From Chitinophaga sp. HK235 (GTDB lineage Bacteria > Bacteroidota > Bacteroidia > Chitinophagales > Chitinophagaceae): 64,000 nucleotides of DNA. The stretch spans positions 6,446,501 to 6,510,500 of the forward strand of contig NZ_CP073766.1 in NCBI RefSeq assembly GCF_018255755.1. Direction: 5' to 3'. The translations under genes and the position numbers were made by a program. The notes under the pieces are model-generated. The model worked only from the letters and a program-made list of their open reading frames with translations, did not search any database and was not told the origin of the DNA. Each line of letters begins with the position of its first letter. The first letter of the stretch is position 1. This document shows, in pieces, positions 35,292 through 44,075 of the stretch.

Positions 35292-38183
35292 ATGAGAAAA
35301 GTAGGGTTGCTTATCTTATTATGCCTATACACGTTTACCTGTGCCGGACAGAATACAATAGGGTTACCGCAGATCATTAATTACAGCAAAACTGATTTTA
35401 AGGCAGGCACGCAGACCTGGGATATTCGTCAGGATAGCAGGGGGATGATGTATTTCGCCAACAATGAAGGCATGCTGACTTACGACGGTAGTCACTGGAA
35501 CGTATATCCGTTACCGAATAAGACCATTGTCAGGGCGCTGGCCATGGACAGCGCCGACCGCGTATATGTGGGTGGTCAGGATGAAATCGGGTATTTCTCC
35601 CAGGGAAAAAACGGAGTACTCACCTATACCTCCCTCAAACAATTACTGCCAAAATCGCAGAACAGATTCGCGGATATCTGGAGGATAGAGCTGTTTGGGG
35701 AATCGGTTTTTTTCCAGGCGTCGGACCGTATCATGGAGTACCGCAACAACAGCATCAAGATATATACTACCACCAGCGAATGGATGTATCTGCGAAAAGC
35801 GGGTAACAAACTGTATGCACAAGATAAGACCAACGGTCTGTTGCAACTGGAGCGGAATGAATGGAAACGGGTGATCACGCAGCAGCCCATGAATAATGTG
35901 CTGATTTCGGGCATGCTGTCAATCGGCCACGATAGCCTGCTGATCGCCACTCAGACCAATGGTCTCTTTTTACTGGATGCTCAGGGTGCTCTTTATCGCC
36001 AGGACAGCCGGCCCCCGGTCAATGTGAACCTGTCGGTATGTACCCGGATCAACGCGGGTGAACTGGTGGCAGCCACCACTTCAGAAGGCTGTCTGGTCAT
36101 GGATTTTAACGGACGCATTGTACAAAAGATCTCCCGGACGGAAGGACTGCAGAATAATAATGTGCTCAGTGTTTTCCTCGACAGGGATAACAACCTGTGG
36201 GCAGGATTAAATAACGGCATCAGTTTTATCGCCTATAATGCTGCTATTAAATATATCAGTCCTAGTAAAACCAATGAGGTATCTGGTTACTCGGCCAGAA
36301 TCTACAAAGGACAATTATATATCGCCACCTCAGACGGTGCCTATTATGTACCCTTGTCGGGCAGCGGTGATCTGAGTTTTTCGAAAGGTGATTTTACCCG
36401 TATTGCCAGCGGGCAGCATGAGGTATGGCGTTTCGATGAAGTTAACGGACAGCTGTTGATGGGGGAGCATATTGGTTGTTTTGAAGTTAACAATAATAGC
36501 AGTCATCCTTTGGCTTACGGACCGGGTACCTGGTTGTTTAAGCCTATGTCGTCGGTATATCCGTCTGCTCAGGTGCTGGCAGGTACCTATGCCGGGCTGC
36601 GGCTGCTGGAGTATGACCAGGGCCGGTTTACAGATAAAGGAATGGTACCCGGCCTGCAGGAATCCATCCGTTTTCTGGAAATAGACAACAACAATACCAT
36701 CTGGGCTTCCCATCCTTACCGCGGTGTTTATCAGCTGCATCCGGCCCCTGACCGTAAAACGCTGTCCTTTCAGCTGTTTACCGACAGTGCCGGCCTGCCT
36801 TCTGCATTGAATAACTTTGTTTTTAAAGTGAAAAACAGAGTGGTGTTTGGTACCGTTAAAGGGATCTATGAGTTTGATGCCACTACCGGACGTTTTGTGC
36901 CTTCTGCTTTTCTGAAGCCGGTATTTGGTGATATGGAGGTGCGTTATCTGAATGAAGATGCGGAGGGCAATATCTGGTTCTGCAGCGGAAAAAAAATCGG
37001 TGTGGTCAACTTTCATCAGCCTTCTGCCGGCAAACCCTTTACCATCACCTATATCCCGGAACTGGATGGTAAAATACTGCTGGGCTTCGAAAACATCTAT
37101 CCTTATAATAAGGAGAATATTTTCATCGGCTCCGAAAAAGGCATGATCCAACTGAATTATGAAAAATATGCAGGCAACAAACAAAATGTACACATTCTGC
37201 TGGGACAGGTGAGAGCCCTCGGAAAATCCGACAGCCTGATATTTGGCGGCTACTTCGACCGGACCACCAAAGGTTACCGTCAGGGAGAACAACAGGTGAT
37301 GTCCCTGCCAAAAGGATACAACTCGTTTCATTTTGAATACAGTTCACCGGCATACGGACAACAAAACAATATTGAATACAGTTATCAGCTCGAAGGCTAT
37401 GACAGCCGCTGGTCGGCCTGGTCATCACGACCGGAGAAAGACTATACCAACCTGCCAGAAGGGAGTTATGTGTTCAAAGTAAAAGCACATGACAACCTGG
37501 GGCATGAATCGGAAGTGATTAGTTACCGTTTCAGCGTAATGCCTGCCTGGTACAAAACCATCTGGGCCTATATTATTTACGGACTGTTGTTCCTGGCATT
37601 GCTGTATCTGTTGCATCGCTGGCAGCAGCGGAACCTGGCCCTGCAGCAGCGCCGTTTTGATGAAGAACAGAACCGTCTTAAATATATACATCAGCTGGAA
37701 CTGGAGAAAAATGAAAAGGAGATCATTGAACTACAAAATGAAAAACTGGCCAGTGAAATCCGCTTTAAAAACAACGCTCTGGCAGATGCTTCACTGCATC
37801 TCGTAGAAAAAGAAGATGCCCTGGTAAAGGTAAAAGACATTCTGGCCAGCGTTTACAAAAAGAATGGTAACAATCCGGAAATCAAAAATGCGCTTTTATT
37901 GCTGGGTGATGTGGAAAAGAATAATGCCAACTGGGAACAGTTTGCTTCACATTTTGATGAGATCAACAATAATTTTCTGAAGAAACTGAAGACCAGATAT
38001 CCGGTGCTAACCAATACAGATCTGAAGTTGTGTGCTTACCTGCAGCTGAAGTTGTCCAGTAAGGAGATTGCGCAGCTGATGGCTATATCCGTGCGGGGTG
38101 TGGAGATCAAACGATATCGTTTGCGGAAGAAACTGAACCTGCCTACCGAACAGCAGATGACTGATTTTTTTCATACCATATAA
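35292..38183 (+). CDS. Propeller sensor with LuxR-type HTH (one-component regulator)
   Basis: A 963-residue protein from the ATG at 35292 (MRKVGLLILLCLYTFTCAGQ is a signal peptide); the frame is open further upstream but that extension is not protein-like. Residues ~25-670 contain repeated Reg_prop propeller blades (WDIRQDSRGMMYFANNEGML, FLDRDNNLWAGLNNGISF, EDAEGNIWFCSG). Next is a Y_Y_Y domain (~680-748), one membrane helix (~755-776), a coiled coil, and a C-terminal HTH (TDLKLCAYLQLKLSSKEIAQ, ~904-950). It has no histidine kinase or receiver domain, so a periplasmic signal would act directly on the DNA-binding part, as in hybrid-sensor relatives stripped of kinase. Likely activator of the divergent GH16 locus. 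Confidence 0.92.
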   Translation: MRKVGLLILLCLYTFTCAGQNTIGLPQIINYSKTDFKAGTQTWDIRQDSRGMMYFANNEGMLTYDGSHWNVYPLPNKTIVRALAMDSADRVYVGGQDEIGYFSQGKNGVLTYTSLKQLLPKSQNRFADIWRIELFGESVFFQASDRIMEYRNNSIKIYTTTSEWMYLRKAGNKLYAQDKTNGLLQLERNEWKRVITQQPMNNVLISGMLSIGHDSLLIATQTNGLFLLDAQGALYRQDSRPPVNVNLSVCTRINAGELVAATTSEGCLVMDFNGRIVQKISRTEGLQNNNVLSVFLDRDNNLWAGLNNGISFIAYNAAIKYISPSKTNEVSGYSARIYKGQLYIATSDGAYYVPLSGSGDLSFSKGDFTRIASGQHEVWRFDEVNGQLLMGEHIGCFEVNNNSSHPLAYGPGTWLFKPMSSVYPSAQVLAGTYAGLRLLEYDQGRFTDKGMVPGLQESIRFLEIDNNNTIWASHPYRGVYQLHPAPDRKTLSFQLFTDSAGLPSALNNFVFKVKNRVVFGTVKGIYEFDATTGRFVPSAFLKPVFGDMEVRYLNEDAEGNIWFCSGKKIGVVNFHQPSAGKPFTITYIPELDGKILLGFENIYPYNKENIFIGSEKGMIQLNYEKYAGNKQNVHILLGQVRALGKSDSLIFGGYFDRTTKGYRQGEQQVMSLPKGYNSFHFEYSSPAYGQQNNIEYSYQLEGYDSRWSAWSSRPEKDYTNLPEGSYVFKVKAHDNLGHESEVISYRFSVMPAWYKTIWAYIIYGLLFLALLYLLHRWQQRNLALQQRRFDEEQNRLKYIHQLELEKNEKEIIELQNEKLASEIRFKNNALADASLHLVEKEDALVKVKDILASVYKKNGNNPEIKNALLLLGDVEKNNANWEQFASHFDEINNNFLKKLKTRYPVLTNTDLKLCAYLQLKLSSKEIAQLMAISVRGVEIKRYRLRKKLNLPTEQQMTDFFHTI

Positions 38184-38194
38184 CGGGATGTATT

Positions 38195-38314
38195 ATGCGT
38201 ATCAACAGAAGAGATTTTTTGAGAACGTCCAGCCTGGGCGTTCTGCCTGTATGTTTGCCGGCTGTGGTAACAGGAATGGCTATATTGTCCGGGCTTATCG
38301 TCAGGCAGTTGTGA
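38195..38314 (+). pseudogene. Orphan twin-arginine signal peptide (remnant)
   Basis: ATG at 38195 opens 39 codons encoding MRINRRDFLRTSSLGVLPVC and a hydrophobic stretch, then TGA at 38312-38314. The RRDFLR motif with the following hydrophobic core is a textbook Tat leader, yet no mature protein follows in this frame or clearly in others before the AraC gene at 38360. It most likely is the remnant of a deleted secreted enzyme; a very small membrane peptide is the alternative. Confidence 0.55.
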
Positions 38315-38359
38315 AAGCGGTGTGAGACAGGGAAATTTTTAATATCTAAAGGAGTATTT

Positions 38360-39349
38360 ATGGGAATGATAGTAAATGATCAGGAAGGAGGGTGGCATGA
38401 GCTTGGCCGGTCTTTTGTGCCGGGCGGCGGTCAGGAGCCGTTACTGGTGAGGGAGCGGAGGGAGAAGCTCAGCTTTTCTTTTGGCAACCTGGAGCTGGTG
38501 GAGCTTTCATTGCCCGACATCTACATTGTGTATGGAGATATGCAGTTAAAACATTCTCATTTCAGGATCCGGTCTATGGATATGCCGGATACGGTGGAGC
38601 TGCATTTTTCCCTGGGGGGCGAAGGGATATTGGAAAACCATGCCTGTGGCCGGACTTACCACTTCCGTCCGAATGAGCATAACATTGTATATATCCCCGA
38701 ATTTGACTGTAGCATCAGTTATGCGAATGACCAACCTTTCCGTTTTTTTGAGATTCATTTTTCCCGCAGTCGTTTTTTAGAGTTGGCAGAGCATACCACG
38801 GAGACGATGCAACGTTTTCTGGAGAATGTGGATAAAGGCCGGCATGGTGATCTGGGACAGGAAAGTATGCCTATTACGCTTCCAATGCACCAGTGTTTAC
38901 AGGAGATTATGCATTGTAAGTTTACCGGTGGACTGAAGTTGTTGTTTCTGCAAGCTAAGTGTATGGAGGTGCTGACCTTACAGGCAGAGGCTTTTGACAG
39001 GGTTAGTCAGCGGCAGCCACAGACGGTTATCCGTTCGGCTTATGAAAAGGAACGTATCCTTTATGCACATGAATATCTGCTGTCACATATGGCGGAACCT
39101 CCTTCCCTGGAGCAGCTGGCGACTATCGCCGGTATCAATACGTTCAAGCTGAAGAACGGATTTAAGGAACTGTTTAATAATACGGTTTTCGGGTTGCTTA
39201 CTGATGTACGGTTAAATACAGCCAGGGAGCGTATCCTTTCCGGCGAAGCTATTAAAGACGTGGCGGATGAACTGGGTTATTCCTCTGTCCAGCATTTTGG
39301 TACTGCTTTCAGGAAGAAGTTTGGTGTTACCCCTGGCACAATAAAATAA
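38360..39349 (+). CDS. AraC-family transcriptional regulator
   Basis: A 329-residue protein. The N-terminal two thirds form a sensor domain (LELVELSLPDIYIVYGDMQL, FRPNEHNIVYIPEFDCSISY). The last ~100 residues carry the AraC double HTH (LEQLATIAGINTFKLKNGFKE and IKDVADELGYSSVQHFGTAFRKKFG). The build resembles the PchR/YbtA-like branch common in Bacteroidota. It stands alone between the propeller regulator and the ROK gene; its target is not evident. GGAG-like bases (AAAGGAG) precede the start, rather strong for this phylum. Confidence 0.9.
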   Translation: MGMIVNDQEGGWHELGRSFVPGGGQEPLLVRERREKLSFSFGNLELVELSLPDIYIVYGDMQLKHSHFRIRSMDMPDTVELHFSLGGEGILENHACGRTYHFRPNEHNIVYIPEFDCSISYANDQPFRFFEIHFSRSRFLELAEHTTETMQRFLENVDKGRHGDLGQESMPITLPMHQCLQEIMHCKFTGGLKLLFLQAKCMEVLTLQAEAFDRVSQRQPQTVIRSAYEKERILYAHEYLLSHMAEPPSLEQLATIAGINTFKLKNGFKELFNNTVFGLLTDVRLNTARERILSGEAIKDVADELGYSSVQHFGTAFRKKFGVTPGTIK

Positions 39350-39603
39350 TAACAATAAATATCCCTTCCCCTTTGTCTTCGCTCATCAGGAGTATCAGTA
39401 TTCATCACATTAAATCACAGTTACTACATCATAGTTATCTATTTCTAATACAGAATTAACAATTACATAATAACTTCACGCAAAATTTTGATAATTATAT
39501 CGAACTAATTAAAATTTTCATGAAAGTTCTTGTTCAATTTTAGAAAGTTTACCTATCTTGAACCAGATTTTCACGTATAGAAAGATCGCTTTGTTATTAA
39601 ATT

Positions 39604-40818
39604 GTGACCAGTGCAAAATTATCAATCAAGATGGTGTCTGATCGCCAAGAGTTATTCAAGAAGACAATACTGAAACACCTTTATTTCAACAAGGAGTTGT
39701 CCTGTACCGACCTGACGCAGTTGACCGGCAAGAGTCTTCCGCATACAACCAAGGCATTAAATGAGCTGGTGAAAGAGGGATTGGTGATGGAATCGGGGTA
39801 TGCCATTTCTACCGGAGGGCGCAGGCCGCAGATGTATTCTGTGCGGCAGGATTACATGTATATACTTTCTGTGGCGATGGACCAGTTTATGACCAGTATA
39901 TGTATACTGGACATGGGCAACAAACTGATCGGAGAAGAGCACGTACTGGAATTGAATTTATCTGCTCATCCGGATGGTATTTCCATACTGGGGCAGGAGT
40001 TGAAGCAGGTCATTGAGCAATCGGGTATTCCCAGAGATAAGTTTGCCGGCATTGGTATTGGCATGCCGGGATTTGTAGATGTCACAAAGGGTGTCAACTA
40101 TTCTTTTTTTGACACGTCTGTCAACAGTATTAACGAATATCTGGAGTTGGTGACCGGTGTACCGGTGATTATAGATAATGATTCGAGCCTGATAGCACTG
40201 GCGGAATGGAAGCTGGGTGAGGCCCGCAACCGGCAGCATGCTTTGGTGGTGAATATTGGCTGGGGCATTGGTTTGGGCATGGTATTGAATGGCAGCCTTT
40301 TCCGCGGAGAAAACGGTTTTGCCGGTGAATTCAGTCACATTCCTTTGTTCACCAACAATAAGATCTGCAGTTGTGGTAAGATGGGTTGTCTGGAAACGGA
40401 AACATCGTTGTCGGTGATTGCAGAAAAAGCGATGGCTGGTATCCGGGATGGCAGGACCACTGTTATGAAAAATCTGTCAATGGAAAACAGGATCGCCACT
40501 TATCATCAGATCATGGATGCGGCGATCAAGGGAGATAAATATGCGGTAGAGTTATTGTCGGAGGCAGGGTATCATATAGGCAGGGGGATCGCGATACTGA
40601 TCCATCTGTTTAACCCTAAACTGGTGATACTGAGCGGACGGGGAACGAAGGCCGGCAAGTTATGGCTGGCGCCCGTGCAGCATGCATTGAATGAGCACTG
40701 TATACCAAAAATCGCTGAGAATGTAGAGATAAAAATTTCGTCGCTGGGCTATGCTGCGGAGAGATTAGGTGCAGCAGCACTTGTTATGGAAAATATGGAC
40801 AGAGGCCAACTGAAATAA
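39604..40818 (+). CDS. ROK-family transcriptional regulator
   Basis: A 404-residue protein from GTG at 39604; ATG at 39631 (MVSDRQELFKK) is an equally good start. The N-terminal ~75 residues form a winged HTH (LSCTDLTQLTGKSLPHTTKALNELV). The rest is the ROK sugar-kinase-like fold: GIGIGMPGFVD, IIDNDSSLIALAEWKLG, NIGWGIGLGMVLNG and the zinc motif CSCGKMGCLE. Such NagC/XylR-like proteins bind a sugar and leave DNA. It is 122 bases upstream of the SusC/SusD pair and co-directional, so it is the probable regulator of that pair. An ACTACATCA motif lies 173 bases upstream. Confidence 0.92.
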   Translation: MTSAKLSIKMVSDRQELFKKTILKHLYFNKELSCTDLTQLTGKSLPHTTKALNELVKEGLVMESGYAISTGGRRPQMYSVRQDYMYILSVAMDQFMTSICILDMGNKLIGEEHVLELNLSAHPDGISILGQELKQVIEQSGIPRDKFAGIGIGMPGFVDVTKGVNYSFFDTSVNSINEYLELVTGVPVIIDNDSSLIALAEWKLGEARNRQHALVVNIGWGIGLGMVLNGSLFRGENGFAGEFSHIPLFTNNKICSCGKMGCLETETSLSVIAEKAMAGIRDGRTTVMKNLSMENRIATYHQIMDAAIKGDKYAVELLSEAGYHIGRGIAILIHLFNPKLVILSGRGTKAGKLWLAPVQHALNEHCIPKIAENVEIKISSLGYAAERLGAAALVMENMDRGQLK

Positions 40819-40940
40819 GCATCATTTTAATTTTTTAAGGATCATCAAATATAAAACGGCACCGGAAGGCTGTATGGGGCTTCGTGTGCTGTAACAAAAC
40901 TGTGTCTTCATTTATTTCATAAAAATCAAAATTTACCGCA

Positions 40941-43900
40941 ATGAAAAGGTGGTTAGGCTTTTTGCTGCTAACTTGTTTAGTGGCCATCTGCTGTCAAAGC
41001 GTTTATGCGCAGGAGAAAAAATGGGTATCCGGTACCCTGAAGGATGGCTCCGGCGCTCCTATTATCTATGCAACCGTACTTGAAAAAGGTACTACCAATG
41101 GTGCTACCACCAATGAAAAAGGTGCTTTCCGCCTGCAGGTGGGTTCGAATGCTACCCTGGTGATCACCAGTGTTGGTTTTACCAAACTGGAAGTACCAGC
41201 AGGTGGTAATCTGAACCTGGTGATGGAAGATGCTTCCAAAGGATTGAATGAAGTAGTGGTAACCGCTTTGGGTATCAGCCGTCAGAAAAAATCCGTGGGT
41301 TATTCCATGCAGGAAGTAAAAAGCAACACGCTGGTAGAGGCGCATGAAACGAACGTGACTAACGCGCTGACCGGCGTGGTGGCAGGTTTGCAGATCAACC
41401 GCTCCAGCACCGGCCCTGGTGGTTCTTCCAAAATCAACCTGCGCGGTAATAATTCCCTGACAGGTAAAAACCAGCCACTGATCGTAGTTGACGGAGTACC
41501 TATCGATAACTTCGTGGGCGTAGTAGGTGGTAAAGACGGTACCAACGATTACTGGAATCCTTCCACAGATATGGGTAACGGTCTGGCTGACCTGAACGCC
41601 AATGATATCGCCAGCATGTCTGTACTGAAAGGCCCTGCTGCTGCTGCGCTGTATGGTAGCCGTGGAGGTAATGGTGTGATCCTCATCACCACTAAAACCG
41701 GTAAGAAAAACAATGGTGTAGGTATCACGGTATCGTCTACACTGGGTTTTGAAAGCATTTTCATGCGTCCTGAACGCCAGAAAACCTTTGGACAAGGTTT
41801 AAATGGCTCTTTCAGCCCGACAGAAAGTGCGAGCTGGGGTGCGAAGATCGAAGGCCAGGAAATATCCAACTGGGATGGTAAAAAAGAAGCACTTCGTTAT
41901 TACGACAATGCAAAAAGCTTTTACGGTACAGGTGTGAATCATAACCAGAATATCTCTTTCCAGCAGCAACTGGACAAAACTTCTGTGTACACCTCCCTGA
42001 ATTATATGAACGACAAGAGCATGGTGCCTGGTACCAAATATTCCCGCGTAAACCTGACCAGCAGGGTTACCAGCAAATTTGGCGCTCAGGACAGGCTGAC
42101 CACCGACTTCAAGGTACAGTATAACAATACCAACGCGTTAAACAGACCTGCCACAGGTTCTAACGCCAGAAACTACGCTACCCTGTTGTATACCATGCCT
42201 ACTTCTATAGATGTTACCCAGTTCAAAGATCCGCTGAATGAATTCGGTAAAATGCGCTGGTATTCCAATGGTAATGATGTAAACCCTTACTGGTCCAGCA
42301 AGTATATGCTTAACCAGGATATCCGTAACCGTTTTATCATGAACGGTAGTGTGAAATATCAATTCACTGATTGGTTGAATGCGGAAGTAAAAGCGGGTGG
42401 TGATATGTATACTACCAATTTCGATAGCAAAACATATGTAGGTAGTCCTTCATCTCCTAATGGTGCTTACAGTGTCGGAAAACAGACTTTTTCTGAAATC
42501 AACTACAGTTCACTCATCACTGCCAAAAAAGATAACCTGATTGGTAAACTGAGTGGTACTGTGAGCGTTGGCGGTAACCTGATGAAACAGAAGAGTACCC
42601 GTCTGGCTACTTCTACCGGTGAGCTGGTGGTGCCTAACCTCTTTATGATCAACAACTCTGCTGGTAACCCCAGTATTACCGATGAACAGTTTGATCACCG
42701 GATCAATTCCCTGTATGGTGTAATGGGCCTTAACTGGGACAGTTATCTGTTCCTGGATGTAACAGCGCGTAATGACTGGTCTTCTACACTGAGCCCTGAT
42801 AACAGGTCTTATTTCTATCCTTCCGTAAGTCTGTCTTACCTGTTCACTGAGCACATCAAATCACTGCCTGAGTGGCTGAGCTATGGTAAGGTAAGAGCTT
42901 CCTACGCTGTTGTGGGTAATGATATGAACCCTTATCAGCTGTATAATACCTATGTGATTGGTAAAGATCCGAATGGTAATGTTACTGCCGCCAGGAAGAA
43001 TATCTTCTTCGATAAGAATGTAAAGAGTGAGCTGATCAAATCAAAGGAAATAGGTGCTGAATTCCGTTTTGTGGACAGCCGCTTTGGACTTGATTTTACC
43101 TACTACAAAACCAATGCGACCAATCAGTTAATCGATTTACCTATGGATCCTGCCAGTGGTTATGCTTACAGGAAAATCAACGCAGGTAATATCCAGAACA
43201 GTGGTATCGAGATCATGGCAGATGCTAAAATCCTGAACGAAGGAAAACTGGTATGGAATGTTTCCGGTAACCTCTCTATCAACCGTAACAAAATTATTGA
43301 TATCAACAGTGCTGCAGGTATAGATATCTATCCGCTGGGTGGTTTTGATGCCGTGTCTATCCTGGCTAAATCCGGTAGCCTGTATGGTGATATTTACGGT
43401 AGTAAACTGAGCCGCGTAACGGATGTGAAGAGCCCTTATTACGGTCAGGTAATAGTAGATAAAAACGGTCTTCCTTCTATCGACGGAAAGAGTGTATTGC
43501 TGGGTAATCAGCAGTCCAAAGCAATGGTAGGTATTACCAACAATTTCGTCTACAAAAACTTCAGCCTGTCTTTCCTCGTGGATGCACGTATTGGTGGCGA
43601 GATGTATTCCGTTACCCAACTGGCTATGCAAAAATCCGGTACTGCGGCTGCAACTGCACCTGGTGGCGTAAGAAACGACATGGTAGTATCTGGTGTAATA
43701 GACAACGGAGGTGGCAATTATGCGCCTAATACAAAATCCATCACACAGCAGCAATACTGGAGAGCAGTGACCAGTGGTAACCTGGGTGCTGGTGAGATGA
43801 ATATCTATGATGCTACCAATATCCGTCTGCGTAATGTGCAGGTGAACTACAGTCTGCCTAAAAAAGTATTTGGCCGTATGCCTATACAGGCAGCGAAAAT

Positions 43901-44057
43901 TGGAGTATCCTGCAATAACGTATGGATGATTTCCAGCCATATGAACGGACTGGATCCTGAGTCTGTATTTGCGATAGGTTCCAACGCTACCGGTTTTGAA
44001 AATGGTGCGCCTCCAACCACCCGTTCTTTCCTGGTGAACCTTAGCCTTAGTTTCTAA
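40941..44057 (+). CDS. SusC/RagA-type TonB-linked transporter
   Basis: A 1038-residue outer-membrane protein: signal peptide ending SVYAQ, regulatory-like domain (VSGTLKDGSGAPIIYATVLEKG), the hallmark EVVVTALGISRQKKSVGYS, plug elements (ALYGSRGGNGVILITTKTGK) and barrel ending FLVNLSLSF. The VVVTALGI form (instead of VVGYGTQ) places it in a different SusC branch from the other two in this window. Its SusD follows after 18 bases. The upstream AAAATCAAAATTT stretch resembles elements in the leader of the first SusC gene. Confidence 0.95.
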   Translation: MKRWLGFLLLTCLVAICCQSVYAQEKKWVSGTLKDGSGAPIIYATVLEKGTTNGATTNEKGAFRLQVGSNATLVITSVGFTKLEVPAGGNLNLVMEDASKGLNEVVVTALGISRQKKSVGYSMQEVKSNTLVEAHETNVTNALTGVVAGLQINRSSTGPGGSSKINLRGNNSLTGKNQPLIVVDGVPIDNFVGVVGGKDGTNDYWNPSTDMGNGLADLNANDIASMSVLKGPAAAALYGSRGGNGVILITTKTGKKNNGVGITVSSTLGFESIFMRPERQKTFGQGLNGSFSPTESASWGAKIEGQEISNWDGKKEALRYYDNAKSFYGTGVNHNQNISFQQQLDKTSVYTSLNYMNDKSMVPGTKYSRVNLTSRVTSKFGAQDRLTTDFKVQYNNTNALNRPATGSNARNYATLLYTMPTSIDVTQFKDPLNEFGKMRWYSNGNDVNPYWSSKYMLNQDIRNRFIMNGSVKYQFTDWLNAEVKAGGDMYTTNFDSKTYVGSPSSPNGAYSVGKQTFSEINYSSLITAKKDNLIGKLSGTVSVGGNLMKQKSTRLATSTGELVVPNLFMINNSAGNPSITDEQFDHRINSLYGVMGLNWDSYLFLDVTARNDWSSTLSPDNRSYFYPSVSLSYLFTEHIKSLPEWLSYGKVRASYAVVGNDMNPYQLYNTYVIGKDPNGNVTAARKNIFFDKNVKSELIKSKEIGAEFRFVDSRFGLDFTYYKTNATNQLIDLPMDPASGYAYRKINAGNIQNSGIEIMADAKILNEGKLVWNVSGNLSINRNKIIDINSAAGIDIYPLGGFDAVSILAKSGSLYGDIYGSKLSRVTDVKSPYYGQVIVDKNGLPSIDGKSVLLGNQQSKAMVGITNNFVYKNFSLSFLVDARIGGEMYSVTQLAMQKSGTAAATAPGGVRNDMVVSGVIDNGGGNYAPNTKSITQQQYWRAVTSGNLGAGEMNIYDATNIRLRNVQVNYSLPKKVFGRMPIQAAKIGVSCNNVWMISSHMNGLDPESVFAIGSNATGFENGAPPTTRSFLVNLSLSF

Positions 44058-44075
44058 CCTTTAATTGCAACTGAA

